Shown: positions 36,535 through 45,479, counted from the first letter of the stretch. The stretch: DNA of 64,000 nt from Thermoplasmatales archaeon (GCA_016806715.1 CP060531.1:915966-979965), one strand, 5' to 3'. Notes: generated from the letters alone by a model not told the origin. Numbers and translations: made by a program.

Positions 36535-37512
36535 ATGATGTTGAAAAATTGTGCAGTCTTAAAGCTTCATGCTGTTAACCCGAGATTCCTGAATGTTGGG
36601 GAGATGAAGATAGGAGAGAAAGATCATTTTCACGTGATAGGAAGGGAAAGGGGAGAGTGGTTCTTTTACAGGCGTATCGACCAGAAACTGACCGAGAAAG
36701 AGTTGAAATCTCTCCGCGATTACAACTGGAAAATCGATGTGACCTACGACGTAACCCCCTCAACCAATATTATAAGAGCGGAAATACCGAAATTTCAGGG
36801 AAAGTTCTACAACGAAATCAACAACATAACCGGTGTCAGGGTGTTTCCTGTTACATTCCAGAGCGGTGGGGATGTATACATTAGTGTTGAATTTACTGAA
36901 AATAAGATTGCGGAAATTTCAGATAAAATCCTGGATTTTGTCAACAAAGACTATTCTTACAAAAGAAGCGTAATTTACATGGGGCCACAACAAGGCGGGA
37001 AACCATATCTGCTGAATCTTTATTTATCCATGGGAAACAGCCCACACGATCTAACGTTCGTTAAAACCAGATGGTCTTTCAATGGAAATGAAGCGACAAT
37101 GGAAAACGAAGGGGTCTTCCAGAACATGGGAGAATTTGTCCCAAAACAATTCGTGGACGATAAAACCGATGAACTAATATGGAAGATGAGGTCCGAAGAA
37201 ATTAAGGGGCGAGCTCAGGCCGACATCATAGATAAGAAAAATCTCATTGTGGAGATGAAAGTGAGATCAAGATTTTTTTCTGATTTCTACCAGAGTGTAA
37301 TAAAGGAATACTGTGGAACAATTTTCTCCGGGTTCAAGTGCGAGGAAGGCGGATTGACCAGCTATTATATCGTGGAAAAACGTGCCCAGCAGACTTTCCT
37401 GCGTGGATTACAGAGACACTGGAATCTCGAGGGTCGCAAGTATCACTCTAACTGCCTGCTGGAGGTCAGCGACTTCGGACTTTACGAAAATATTGCCGAC
37501 CTACCATTCTGA
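36535..37512 (+). CDS. Protein of unknown function, second gene of a pair
   Basis: This 325-residue protein is also unfamiliar. It starts with a strand-rich part (CAVLKLHAVNPRFLNVGEMKIGEKDHFHVIGRERGEWFFYRRID), then alternates helices and strands (VRVFPVTFQSGGDVYISVEF; KKNLIVEMKVRSRFFSDF), and ends in a Cys-containing part (IKEYCGTIFSGFKCEEGG; SNCLLEVSDFGLYEN). It has roughly the size and alternation of its neighbour, so the two may be distant paralogues. GGAG at 36521-36524 overlaps the neighbour's stop and can serve the ATG at 36535 (or 36538). No membrane segments or known motifs are seen. Confidence 0.55.
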   Translation: MMLKNCAVLKLHAVNPRFLNVGEMKIGEKDHFHVIGRERGEWFFYRRIDQKLTEKELKSLRDYNWKIDVTYDVTPSTNIIRAEIPKFQGKFYNEINNITGVRVFPVTFQSGGDVYISVEFTENKIAEISDKILDFVNKDYSYKRSVIYMGPQQGGKPYLLNLYLSMGNSPHDLTFVKTRWSFNGNEATMENEGVFQNMGEFVPKQFVDDKTDELIWKMRSEEIKGRAQADIIDKKNLIVEMKVRSRFFSDFYQSVIKEYCGTIFSGFKCEEGGLTSYYIVEKRAQQTFLRGLQRHWNLEGRKYHSNCLLEVSDFGLYENIADLPF

Positions 37513-37784
37513 CAAGTATCGATTATGTTTTTTAACGGAAGTTCCGAGCTGTGCTCTCGATGCGGAAACATGAAGCACGCCCTGAAACTCTCCGACAGGA
37601 TGTATCACGCAATGTCTGCGGCCTGACAATGGACAGGGATCTCAACGCTGCAAGAAACATTGGGGTACTTGGTAAATCTGAGTACTTCAGGCTGCAGTCA
37701 ACCAGCCAATCGTCGCGGTTCAATGATCTGCCCGTAGGCAGAGGGGAGACCAGCGACAAGCTCCGAAGCCTTAGCGAGGAGTAG
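37513..37784 (+). pseudogene. tnpB: TnpB (IS605-type) C-terminal relic
   Basis: The first frame reads FNGSSELCSRCGNMKHALKLSDRMYH and the next frame NVCGLTMDRDLNAARNIGVLG. Together they form the zinc ribbon and last RuvC motif (D-x-DxNAARNI) of TnpB. A frameshift near 37597 separates them and the upstream RuvC domain is missing, so it is dead. It marks the right edge of the unknown cassette. Confidence 0.75.
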
Positions 37785-38000
37785 TTGACGTGTCTACATT
37801 GTCATTCTCATTTTGAAATAGAATTCAACAAATATCAATCCGGCAAGTTATGAAGTACCATATTCCGGCCTACTCTCCATGCTGAAGTAATGGAGATTCC
37901 TGCTTCATTGACCGTTGCCTCCTTCATGGAGACGGGATGTTTTACCGCTTCCTTCGTCTCCCTGACATGATAATAAAATACGCCTTCACATTGCAGGAGC

Positions 38001-38741
38001 ATGGATGTATCGGAATTCTTTGGAAAGAATGCTGAAAAATATGCAAAAAGTCTTTCGCATGCGAAGGGTGAGGATCTTTCTATCCTGGTTTCACACCTGC
38101 CTCTGAATGAGGGTATGTCCGCGCTTGATGTTGCCGCGGGCACTGGCTTTACATCGCTCGCCTTATCGGAGCACGTAGGCGTTATTACTGCATTTGACAG
38201 GACCGTTCAGATGCTCGAGGAGGCAAAGAAGCTGTTTGAGAAAGAGGGCAGAAAAAATGCTGTTTTCGTAAGGGGAGACGTCAGCGAGATGCCTTTCCTG
38301 GATAGATCGTTCGACGTAGTGACATGCAGGAGAGCAGCCCATCATTTCCACAACAAGATTCAATTCCTCGGGGAGGCAAATCGTGTGCTCAAGAGCGGCG
38401 GATATTTGGGGCTTGTTGACATGGTATCCCCGGAAAATGATGAAATGGACATGTTCAACAACCTGGAGCGGTTAAGAGATCATTCACACGCTTCTGCGGG
38501 GAGTGCAAAATTCTGGAAAAGAGCTGTGGAAGGAATGGGGATGGAGATAACCTTTGTAGAGGAGTTCCCTGAGAGGGTAAGCTTCGAGAAATGGCTCTAT
38601 CCCGTTGACACGAAATCCAGTGAAGGGAAGGAGTGCATAGACTATCTGGAGAATAACCGCGTGAAATTCAGTAACCTGATAAACTATGATGGTGAGGGAT
38701 TCATAAAGTCACGAATCGTACTGGTGGCCAGGAAAGCTTGA
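38001..38741 (+). CDS. SAM-dependent methyltransferase (UbiE/class I type)
   Basis: This 246-residue enzyme has motif I ALDVAAGTGFTSLAL (SAM-binding), the acidic ITAFDRTVQMLEEA, and GDVSEMPFLDRSFDVVTCRRAAHHF (post-I and motif II), as in UbiE-like methyltransferases. The substrate is not clear. Quinone or small-molecule methylation is plausible. A TATA box (aataaaata, ~37972-37980) is 24 bases before the ATG. Confidence 0.85.
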   Translation: MDVSEFFGKNAEKYAKSLSHAKGEDLSILVSHLPLNEGMSALDVAAGTGFTSLALSEHVGVITAFDRTVQMLEEAKKLFEKEGRKNAVFVRGDVSEMPFLDRSFDVVTCRRAAHHFHNKIQFLGEANRVLKSGGYLGLVDMVSPENDEMDMFNNLERLRDHSHASAGSAKFWKRAVEGMGMEITFVEEFPERVSFEKWLYPVDTKSSEGKECIDYLENNRVKFSNLINYDGEGFIKSRIVLVARKA

Positions 38742-38815
38742 TCATGTTTTGAGCCGTCCTATTTTTAGAGCCATTTGCTCACTTTTATTCCACACAAAAA
38801 ACCTTTTCACCAAAA

Positions 38816-39031
38816 ATGAGATGGTCACTTGTGAACATGGAAAATGATATCCAGTTTCCGGAAGCAATTCATGAGAATATTTTATTCGAGAATCTCAGGA
38901 CTTTATTTGTTGTCCTTGGCCTCGTTTCTGTCATGGCGGCAGGAGTTGTGATATACCAATCCCCGATGTTGAGTTACCTTCTTTTAAGCTATGCGTTCTT
39001 CATAATCATCGTTGCTCTCTTTAGAAGATGA
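38816..39031 (+). CDS. Small membrane protein (two helices)
   Basis: This 71-residue protein has hydrophobic segments LFVVLGLVSVMAAGVVIY and LSYLLLSYAFFIIIVALF separated by a short turn, and an acidic N-terminus. No family is recognised. A start at the later ATG (38837) is possible. It is short but its hydrophobic pattern is consistent with a real gene. Confidence 0.5.
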   Translation: MRWSLVNMENDIQFPEAIHENILFENLRTLFVVLGLVSVMAAGVVIYQSPMLSYLLLSYAFFIIIVALFRR

Positions 39032-39056
39032 GCGGTATGCAAAGAGTGCATGGGTC

Positions 39057-39818
39057 TCAGAGTATTTTGAACAACTCCACGAATATCACTATAACAAAGA
39101 CTGTACCGATTGCCAGGTAGATTTTTTTCTCATCCACCCTGTGTGCAAGTATAGAGAAGAAGTAACCAGATACAAGCGAGGTTACGCCGATGAGAAATGC
39201 GGCTATTAGATCAATCCTCCCGAAGTATACATAACCGGTGACTCCACTTATTGCGGAGAACATCATTGCTAGTGTAGCGGTTCCCACCATCTCCTGGGCT
39301 GACATGGAGAAAAGGACCATTATAATCCCGATGAACATAACTCCGCCACTCGTCCCGAGCGTCCCCGTCAGTATACCAACCGGTATGCTCAGGGAAAATG
39401 CCAGCGGGAGAATATATCTGCCGTCAACATTGATCCTGTGAGGCACTGGTGCTCTCTTACGTAATGATCTTCTGTACATCTGGAAAGCAAGAACCGCTGT
39501 AAGAACCACAAATGCTATTTCCAGGGGTTTTTCCGGCACGGAAACGGCTATTCTCGTCCCTATCTGCGCACCGATAACCGCCCCCAGGCCCATTGATACT
39601 GCCTTGTTCACGGAAGTGCTTCCTTTCCTGATGTAGACAAAGATCACCGCACTTGTCGTGATCACGTCAACCAGAAGACTTGTTCCCACGGATTCCTGGA
39701 ATGACAGCCCCATTATGCTGAGAGCTGGTACTACGATCAGGACACCACTGCTGCCCGTCATCCCTGTGAGCACGCCGACAGCAATGCCTATGACCAGCAG
39801 TATGAGAATAGGGAGCAA
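39057..39818 (-). CDS. TauE/SafE-family sulfite/anion exporter-like membrane protein
   Basis: The 253-residue protein has about eight membrane helices in two repeats. Each repeat begins with the family glycine motif: GVLTGMTGSSGVLIVVPAL (residues ~15-33) and ILTGTLGTSGGVMFIGIIM (~153-171). TauE/SafE proteins move sulfite, sulfonates or other small organic acids across the membrane. The substrate is not evident. Confidence 0.9.
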   Translation of the reverse strand: MLPILILLVIGIAVGVLTGMTGSSGVLIVVPALSIMGLSFQESVGTSLLVDVITTSAVIFVYIRKGSTSVNKAVSMGLGAVIGAQIGTRIAVSVPEKPLEIAFVVLTAVLAFQMYRRSLRKRAPVPHRINVDGRYILPLAFSLSIPVGILTGTLGTSGGVMFIGIIMVLFSMSAQEMVGTATLAMMFSAISGVTGYVYFGRIDLIAAFLIGVTSLVSGYFFSILAHRVDEKKIYLAIGTVFVIVIFVELFKIL

Positions 39819-39899
39819 TTTCCCTTAATGCCGTAACGAGATAATAACATTGGGAAACAAAGATAGAAAACATAATAAGATCAATAACAATGATTTTCA

Positions 39900-41048
39900 A
39901 TGGTCGCCACCAGGCTAAAGAATATATCGCAATCCGCAACAATATCCATGAATCTCAAGGCAGAAGAACTGAGGAAAACTGGAAAAAGAGTATACAATTT
40001 TTCCCTTGGAGAACCTGATTTTAATACCCCGGATGGTATAATTGATTTTGCTTTCAATGCAGCCAGGAATGGAAAGACACATTACACTCCATCAAAAGGA
40101 GTACCTGAACTGCGGGAAAAGATTGTGAAAAAGTTCAGGGAAATTAACAATATCAATGCAGACCCTGCCAACATAATAGTCACACCAACAAAATTTTCCG
40201 TCTCGCTCGCCATGATGTCACTTCTCGAGAATGGTGATAATGTCCTGCTTCCCGAGCCCTATTATGTCTCATATCCAGACATCGTGAAACTGTACGGAGG
40301 TATACCTAGAGGTGTGAGAACCAGAGAAGATTACAGCTTCGATTATGAAGCGATCGAAAAATCCATTGACGGTAGAACAAAGGCGCTTATTTTCAGTAAC
40401 CCATGCAATCCCACGGGAAAAGTATACGGAGAAAAGGAGATCAGGAAGCTCTGCGACATTGTCCTGGACCATGGCCTTTACCTTATCTCAGATGAAATCT
40501 ATGAAGATATCTCATATGAAAAGAGACCTTTCTCGCCAGCATCCATACCGGAGATGGCTGAAAAAACAATCACCCTCAGTGGATTCTCAAAGAGTTATGC
40601 AATGACCGGATGGAGAATAGGCTACATGCTGGCCAATCCTGAAATAATAAAAGCTTCTGACACAATCCAGCAGCAGACCATGACCTGTGCGACCTCCGTT
40701 TCACAGTACGCTGCCATTGCTGCACTGGATGACCGGGAGACCCCCAGGAAATTCAGGGATGCTTTCATGAAGAGAAGGGATCTTCTGATAAAATCGCTGT
40801 CAGGCATAAACGGATTGAGTTTTGTGAAACCTGAAGGTGCTTTTTACCTCTTTCCGGAATATGACATCAGCATGCCGTCCGAGGAACTATCAATGAAACT
40901 GCTTGAAGACCAACAGGTCACAGTCACTCCGGGATCGGCATTCGGGGACCAAGGAGAGAGGCATTTCAGGATATCCTATGCAACCAGCGATGAGAACATA
41001 ATTGAGGGATCGCGGAGAATAGGGGAATTCATGAGAAAGACAAGATGA
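39900..41048 (+). CDS. Class I/II aminotransferase (aspartate-type)
   Basis: This 382-residue PLP enzyme has the features of aspartate-type aminotransferases: NFSLGEPDFNTPDGII, ALIFSNPCNPTGKVY, SDEIYEDISYE (the Asp that binds the pyridine ring), and the PLP lysine in SGFSKSYAMTGWRIGY. The late FRISYA contains the substrate carboxylate Arg. It transfers amino groups between aspartate or aromatic amino acids and 2-oxoglutarate. A TATA-like cataataag (~39871-39879) precedes the ATG by ~24 bases. Confidence 0.92.
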   Translation: MVATRLKNISQSATISMNLKAEELRKTGKRVYNFSLGEPDFNTPDGIIDFAFNAARNGKTHYTPSKGVPELREKIVKKFREINNINADPANIIVTPTKFSVSLAMMSLLENGDNVLLPEPYYVSYPDIVKLYGGIPRGVRTREDYSFDYEAIEKSIDGRTKALIFSNPCNPTGKVYGEKEIRKLCDIVLDHGLYLISDEIYEDISYEKRPFSPASIPEMAEKTITLSGFSKSYAMTGWRIGYMLANPEIIKASDTIQQQTMTCATSVSQYAAIAALDDRETPRKFRDAFMKRRDLLIKSLSGINGLSFVKPEGAFYLFPEYDISMPSEELSMKLLEDQQVTVTPGSAFGDQGERHFRISYATSDENIIEGSRRIGEFMRKTR

Positions 41049-41102
41049 AATTTCTCTCTCAGCACTAAAAAAGATTGAATTACAATACAGTGATATTCCT
41101 GT

Positions 41103-41483
41103 ATGTACAGCTATGAAAAAGATTATGATGCTGACGTCGATGAGATGTATGGAAGAATATCCAGGACATTGAAATCCAAGGGTTACATTATTCTTTCCTA
41201 TGTTGACATGAAGCAGATTCTCGAAACAAATTTTAAGGAAAGTTTTGCAAAATATTACATACTCAATGTATGCAAGCCAATAGCTGCAAAGGAGATAATG
41301 GCACAGGATGAGAGAATGGGACTCTTTATCCCCTGCAAGATCACGTTATCGGAGACAAAGTCTGGTACCCACGTGAGCATGCTTCGAGTCTCTGTTCTTG
41401 CAAAAGATTACCTGAAAGAAGATAGCGTGGCGAAGAAATACGAGGATGAACTCGTATCAGCAATCGATTCTCTTACGCAATGA
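41103..41483 (+). CDS. DUF302-family protein
   Basis: This 126-residue protein shows the DUF302 layout: an opening DADVDEMYGRISRTLKSKGYIILSYVDM (usually FDEALERLKEALAEEGFGVLTEIDV), the motif ILNVCKPIAAKEIM (the family CNPxxA box), and LFIPCKITLSETKSGTHVSM. Function unknown; such proteins are thought to be heme or small-ligand binders in some lineages. A broken second copy lies at 41962. Confidence 0.8.
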   Translation: MYSYEKDYDADVDEMYGRISRTLKSKGYIILSYVDMKQILETNFKESFAKYYILNVCKPIAAKEIMAQDERMGLFIPCKITLSETKSGTHVSMLRVSVLAKDYLKEDSVAKKYEDELVSAIDSLTQ

Positions 41484-41497
41484 ATTAGTAAGCTATT

Positions 41498-41845
41498 TCA
41501 TTTCCTGAATTCTTCAATTGCTTTCTTCAACGGGATCATGTGCATCAATGCCGGTGATCCATACATGAGTACTGCCACCATTCCCGCCTCAAGGATCTCG
41601 TCCTCGGTGGCACCATTCTGCAAAGCCATTCTGGTGTGGTATGGGATGCACCACTCACACTGGGAACTTATCGAGAGTGCTATGGAAATCAGTTCCTTTA
41701 CCTTGAGAGACAGCTTTCCGTCTTTTTGGACACTCTGGATGAACCCTCCGAATGCGCTCATGTTCTCCGGAACCCCGTTTCCAAGATACTTCATCAGATC
41801 CTGGATTTCCTGTAGTTTATCCGACTCCTTTCTCTCCTGCGACAT
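41498..41845 (-). CDS. AhpD/carboxymuconolactone decarboxylase-like protein
   Basis: This 115-residue helical protein has the AhpD-like motif with SSQCEWCIPYHTRMALQNGATEDEI: Cys-x2-Cys plus His three residues later, the proton-relay redox site of this family. It may act as an alkylhydroperoxide reductase or a redox-active decarboxylase-fold protein. The thioredoxin system lies downstream on the same strand. Confidence 0.88.
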   Translation of the reverse strand: MSQERKESDKLQEIQDLMKYLGNGVPENMSAFGGFIQSVQKDGKLSLKVKELISIALSISSQCEWCIPYHTRMALQNGATEDEILEAGMVAVLMYGSPALMHMIPLKKAIEEFRK

Positions 41846-41961
41846 TTATACCCATCCAGAAATAGCCCGTGATATAAATAGCTCTGACATACGTGCAATT
41901 TTTGCACCTATGGATAAGTAGATTATCAACTTCCCTGAGCTTTAATACTGACGGGGAGGCA

Positions 41962-42144
41962 ATGCTCGAGTTCCGTCACCCAGTACTTGCCAACGAGGTT
42001 TTTGGTACAGACCCGAGAGCAGGTATAGTCCCACCGGTCAGAACGTATATCTATGAGGTTTAAGGCAAAACATACATTGTAACACAGTGTGCAACCGGAC
42101 TCCTCTTAAAATTCAGCGGCTTCATGATCCTGGAAAAAGAGTAG
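41962..42144 (+). pseudogene. DUF302 C-terminal half with a premature stop
   Basis: Read in one frame, this region gives EFRHPVLANEVFGTDPRAG, then IVPPVRTYIYEV, a TAA at 42061-42063, then GKTYIVTQ before a later stop. The segment matches the typical end of DUF302 proteins (FRNPVLGxxxxxxxPxxGLxLPxxxLVYExxGKTYV). Only the second half is present and it is broken by the stop, so I call it a relic. The complete DUF302 gene lies 500 bases upstream. Confidence 0.55.
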
Positions 42145-42260
42145 ATAATATGCAGTCCATGATAATCAAAAAAATTGAGATAAAAGGGAAAGTGCTTTAC
42201 GTTCTGATTCACCATAACAGGTTCCAGAGTGAAAAACTCCAGATTTTCCCGGCTTCTGGC

Positions 42261-43238
42261 TCAGGACCTTTTTATTCCTTTCCAGTCCGTCCTGACAGGT
42301 ATAAGTCCCCTCTTCTCCTGAATGTGATTATATGCCGATAGTGCGGCAACTGCGCCCTGGCCTGCAGATATAACGACCTGTTTGTATGGCATGTTGGTTA
42401 CATCCCCACAGGCGAATATCCCCTCGACCGAGGTTCGGCAGAGATCGTCGATTATGATCTCATTGCTCCTGTTCAGGTTTAAAAAACCCTTCAGGAATCC
42501 GGCCTTCGAGATGTACCCATTCTCAATGAAAACGCCATCAACTTCTAAGCTGCTGCTTTTCCCATGTTCCCCTATCTTACCGTATGCGATGGAAATTCCG
42601 GATTCACGTTCCTCAAACCCGTCCACTTTTACTGAATCCACGAATTGCACATTTTTTCTGGCCTCCAGCGATTTCACCGACTCTGCATCGCCGGTGGATT
42701 TCGTGGATGTCCGTAATATGTACAGTTCAGATGCAATGTCGACCAGATAAATCGCAGCCTCGATAAGCTGGGGACCGGTGCCAATAACGGCAACCTTCTT
42801 GCCCTTATACAGCGGGCCATCGCATACAGCGCAATATGAAATGCCTCGTCCGGACATTTCTTTCTCCCCGGGGACGCCAAGCTCCCTTGGCGTTTTTCCG
42901 AAAGCAAGTATCAATGATTCTGCATGATAGGTTTCGAGACCTGTTTCAACGGAAAAACCATGTCGGTCCTTTGTTATCTTCCTTGCCTCGTCATATTCGA
43001 ATTCAGTGCCATAGCTTCTTGACTGTTCCTGAAATTTTGTCATGAGTTCAAAGCCCTTGATCTCGCCAAAACCAGGATAGTTCTGTATGTCATTGGTAAG
43101 GAGAGCCTGCCCGCCTATGTCCTTGGTAATGACAAGTGTTTTCAGCTGTTGCCGGCTGCAGTAAAGCGAAGCTGTCAGGCCAGCGGATGCCCCGCCGATA
43201 ACTATGACATCGTAGTGGTCCTTCCCCTCTTCAGCCAT
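42261..43238 (-). CDS. trxB: Thioredoxin reductase
   Basis: This 325-residue flavoprotein has an FAD site VIVIGGASAGLTASLYCSRQ, the redox-active CAVCDGPLYKGKKVAVIGTG (CxxC, residues ~136-139, followed by the second nucleotide site), and the late FAD motif GIFACGDVTNMPYKQVVISAGQGAVAA. It reduces thioredoxin with NADPH or a related donor. The C-terminus is short. It lies nine bases after trxA in the same operon. Confidence 0.95.
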   Translation of the reverse strand: MAEEGKDHYDVIVIGGASAGLTASLYCSRQQLKTLVITKDIGGQALLTNDIQNYPGFGEIKGFELMTKFQEQSRSYGTEFEYDEARKITKDRHGFSVETGLETYHAESLILAFGKTPRELGVPGEKEMSGRGISYCAVCDGPLYKGKKVAVIGTGPQLIEAAIYLVDIASELYILRTSTKSTGDAESVKSLEARKNVQFVDSVKVDGFEERESGISIAYGKIGEHGKSSSLEVDGVFIENGYISKAGFLKGFLNLNRSNEIIIDDLCRTSVEGIFACGDVTNMPYKQVVISAGQGAVAALSAYNHIQEKRGLIPVRTDWKGIKRS

Positions 43239-43247
43239 ATTATCTCA

Positions 43248-43673
43248 CTACTGCGCGCTCATAACGGATTTTATCTTGGATTCGAGCATCTTCTTTGGTA
43301 CAGCCCCTATTACACCATCTGCAACTTTTCCGTTCTTGAATATCAGGATAGTTGGTATGCTTCGGACCCTGAATGCAGCGGAGGTTGCCTGGTTATCGTC
43401 AACATTCAGCCTGCCAAAGGTTACTTTCCCTGCATATTCTCTTGCCAGTTCCTCAATGATGGGGTGTACCATCTGGCAAGGGCCGCACCAAGGTGCCCAG
43501 AAGTCCACGACCATTATGTTCTGCTTCATCAGTTCCGCGGAAAAATTCCGGTCATTGAGATCGATGGGTGTTCCTGTTGATCCGGAGGCCGCGTTCTTCT
43601 CTCCCCTTATTGATTTCATGAGATCATCCATCTGTTTCATCCTTATCTTTTCTATTTCATCGTCACTGTTCAT
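43248..43673 (-). CDS. trxA: Thioredoxin
   Basis: This 141-residue thioredoxin has the active site VVDFWAPWCGPCQMVHPIIEELA and the cis-proline loop RSIPTILIFKNGKVAD. An extra N-terminal ~35 residues (DDEIEKIRMKQMDDLMKSIRGEKN) form a charged helix of unknown purpose. It is the first gene of the trxA-trxB operon and likely controlled by the divergent HTH gene. Confidence 0.95.
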   Translation of the reverse strand: MNSDDEIEKIRMKQMDDLMKSIRGEKNAASGSTGTPIDLNDRNFSAELMKQNIMVVDFWAPWCGPCQMVHPIIEELAREYAGKVTFGRLNVDDNQATSAAFRVRSIPTILIFKNGKVADGVIGAVPKKMLESKIKSVMSAQ

Positions 43674-43772
43674 TTAATTCATCCCCGACCTTCAGGATTT
43701 ATCTAATATTTCGGTCACCTCGGAATGCCCTTTTCAATTTTATATTTTACGGTATTGCATTGACCATGCAAA

Positions 43773-44201
43773 GTGTTTAATCCCTCCTTTAGTTATGGTA
43801 TTGTGAGTGTTTCGCCTCTTGGAAAGTTGATAAGAGGGAGTGCAAGCTGTTCAGATCTCATAAGCTGCCTGTATGCCTTAAACTCAACGGAAATTGACAT
43901 TTTTTTCTCACTTTATGGCATGGAAGAAATAACGCTGGAGAGACTCTCCACTGCAGCCGGCCGTGATAAAAGCACCATACACAGGATTCTTGAGAAACTT
44001 GTGAGTGCAGGACTCTGCTTCAAGGATACAAAGGCGATGGAGAAAGGAGGATTCCGGAACATATATTACACAATTAGTCCGGAGAAACTGATTGAAAAAA
44101 TCACCTATGACGCCGAAAAGATCAGTGAAGGCCTCAACTCTGCCCTGAAGCAGTTCCCTGAAAATTTCGCTTCAAGAACCGGCTTGCGAAAGGTTATCTA
44201 A
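43773..44201 (+). CDS. Winged-helix regulator (TrmB/MarR-like), divergent from trxA
   Basis: The 142-residue protein has a winged-helix DNA-binding domain: ALNSTEIDIFFSLYGMEEITLERLSTAAGRDKSTIHRILEKLVSAGLCF, then a wing RNIYYTISPEKLI. Two GTG starts are possible: 43773 (TATA-like tatattttac at ~43741-43749) or 43803 (TATA-like tttaatc at ~43776-43782, ~25 bases upstream). The latter spacing is typical here. The C-terminal helix may dimerise. Being divergent from the thioredoxin operon, it may regulate it. Confidence 0.8.
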   Translation: MFNPSFSYGIVSVSPLGKLIRGSASCSDLISCLYALNSTEIDIFFSLYGMEEITLERLSTAAGRDKSTIHRILEKLVSAGLCFKDTKAMEKGGFRNIYYTISPEKLIEKITYDAEKISEGLNSALKQFPENFASRTGLRKVI

Positions 44202-44227
44202 ACAATGAGAGCCAGAAGCTCTATCAA

Positions 44228-44250
44228 CCGTTTAAACGGATGTTTTTGTT
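44228..44250 (+). terminator. Hairpin plus T-run after the winged-helix gene
   Basis: CCGTTTAAACGG (44228-44239) is a perfect palindrome, followed closely by a T-rich stretch (tgtttttgttctt). A termination site for the upstream gene is likely. Confidence 0.45.
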
Positions 44251-44412
44251 CTTCTGATCTTCACAGCAGGGGACAATAAACCCTCTTTCCTCCTGAATTT
44301 ACTCTTCATTATAAAAAATCAAGATGCACATTGGCATGGAAGAATTAATCCGAATATGGAATGGGAAAAAAGATTGCATCAATCAGTCAGGAGGTCGGGA
44401 ATCATCACACAT

Positions 44413-44886
44413 CTAATACGCTTTAACCATGGAATACTGTTCATCTTTGGTTCCGGTGATTCTGAAACCGAAACTTTCATAGAATGATATAGCACGAGTA
44501 TTTTTGCAATTCACCTCGAGAAAGCATTTTTTAACGTTGTGTCTCCATAAAAAGTTCTCTGCATACTGAAGCAGATCCTTGCCATTTCCTTGACCCACTT
44601 TCTCAGGGATAAGGTATAACCGCAACAATTCAGCCTCTGCTCCAGAGAATTTACACTCAATGAAACCGATGCACACAGAGTCCGAAAAGGCACCCAAGAA
44701 AAGTAATCCGTCATCATTGAGCGATTTTCTAATGTCTTTCTTAATCCCCTCGATACTGTAGTGATCAGATAGCCACTGTTCAATATATTCAGAATCGTAT
44801 ATTTCCTTGTATGTGGAATTCCAGGAAGCTACGGCTACCTCTCGAACAGCTTCGGCATCGTCTTCAGTAAGTTTCCTTATTTTCAT
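44413..44886 (-). CDS. GNAT-family acetyltransferase
   Basis: This 157-residue protein follows the GNAT fold: RKLTEDDAEAVREVAVASW, LFLGAFSDSVCIGFIEC, LLRLYLIPEKVGQGNGKDLLQYAENFL (acetyl-CoA binding motif A, Q/RxxGxG/A) and CFLEVNCKNTRAISFYESFGFRITG (motif B). It would acetylate an amino group on an unknown substrate. ATG at 44886 is chosen because it starts the domain. A longer in-frame start at 44958 adds an unlikely leader, and the TATA element at ~44964-44972 then implies a ~57-base untranslated leader. Confidence 0.8.
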   Translation of the reverse strand: MKIRKLTEDDAEAVREVAVASWNSTYKEIYDSEYIEQWLSDHYSIEGIKKDIRKSLNDDGLLFLGAFSDSVCIGFIECKFSGAEAELLRLYLIPEKVGQGNGKDLLQYAENFLWRHNVKKCFLEVNCKNTRAISFYESFGFRITGTKDEQYSMVKAY

Positions 44887-45190
44887 AGTCACTTCCGACC
44901 CTCTAGTGGGAAATGATGTCAAACCCAGTAAAAGGCTTATCACGGTTTTCATCGTCAAAACATTTATAAATAGTTACCCTAATATCAATCTAAAAGGGTC
45001 GATAAAATTACAATAGGAATTGTTGATGTTAGTTCTATTGAAGTTGTAGTCCTGCCGGGTACTGCCAAGAGGAAGAGTATAGAAACGCGCTTCTTGGGAT
45101 TGGTATTTTCTTGATGTTTATGGGAGCTGTGGGTTTTGGGGAACTGACATGTGATATAGTAGCTAATTCCGATAACGGTGCGGGATTAAA

Positions 45191-45409
45191 ATGATGAAAC
45201 CAATTGTTCGAATGCTGATCAAATTCGGGATCATAGTTCCGGTTATATGTGGTCTGGCGTTAGGGCTCATTTTTTATTTTGTTCTACCGCCACCTTCTGT
45301 CCCAACAACTAACTTTATTATTGGGTTTATGGCTGGTTATGTCTTCAGCATGGGTATAGGTTTAATGGCCGATTCAGCCTATGGCGCAAGGAAGGCAAGA
45401 AGGAATTAG
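45191..45409 (+). CDS. Small two-helix membrane protein
   Basis: The protein (72 aa) has hydrophobic segments FGIIVPVICGLALGLIFYFVLPP and IIGFMAGYVFSMGIGLMADS, then a basic tail GARKARRN. Family unknown. It precedes another membrane protein and the signal-peptidase-like gene, so it may belong to a small export cluster. A short upstream frame ending at 45193 overlaps its ATGATG, but has no visible start. Confidence 0.5.
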   Translation: MMKPIVRMLIKFGIIVPVICGLALGLIFYFVLPPPSVPTTNFIIGFMAGYVFSMGIGLMADSAYGARKARRN

Positions 45410-45479
45410 GAGTTGGTCAAGTTTCGATCTCCGGATATAGTATTGGCCTCAGATACACATAGGTCATGGTGGGGATTTA

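Noticed and set aside
45024-45193. A short frame (ELTCDIVANSDNGAGLK end) overlapping the ATGATG of the small membrane gene at 45191
   Set aside because: It has a hydrophobic middle and its stop overlaps the next start, but there is no start codon early in the frame and the part before it is in another frame, so it is not supported as a gene.
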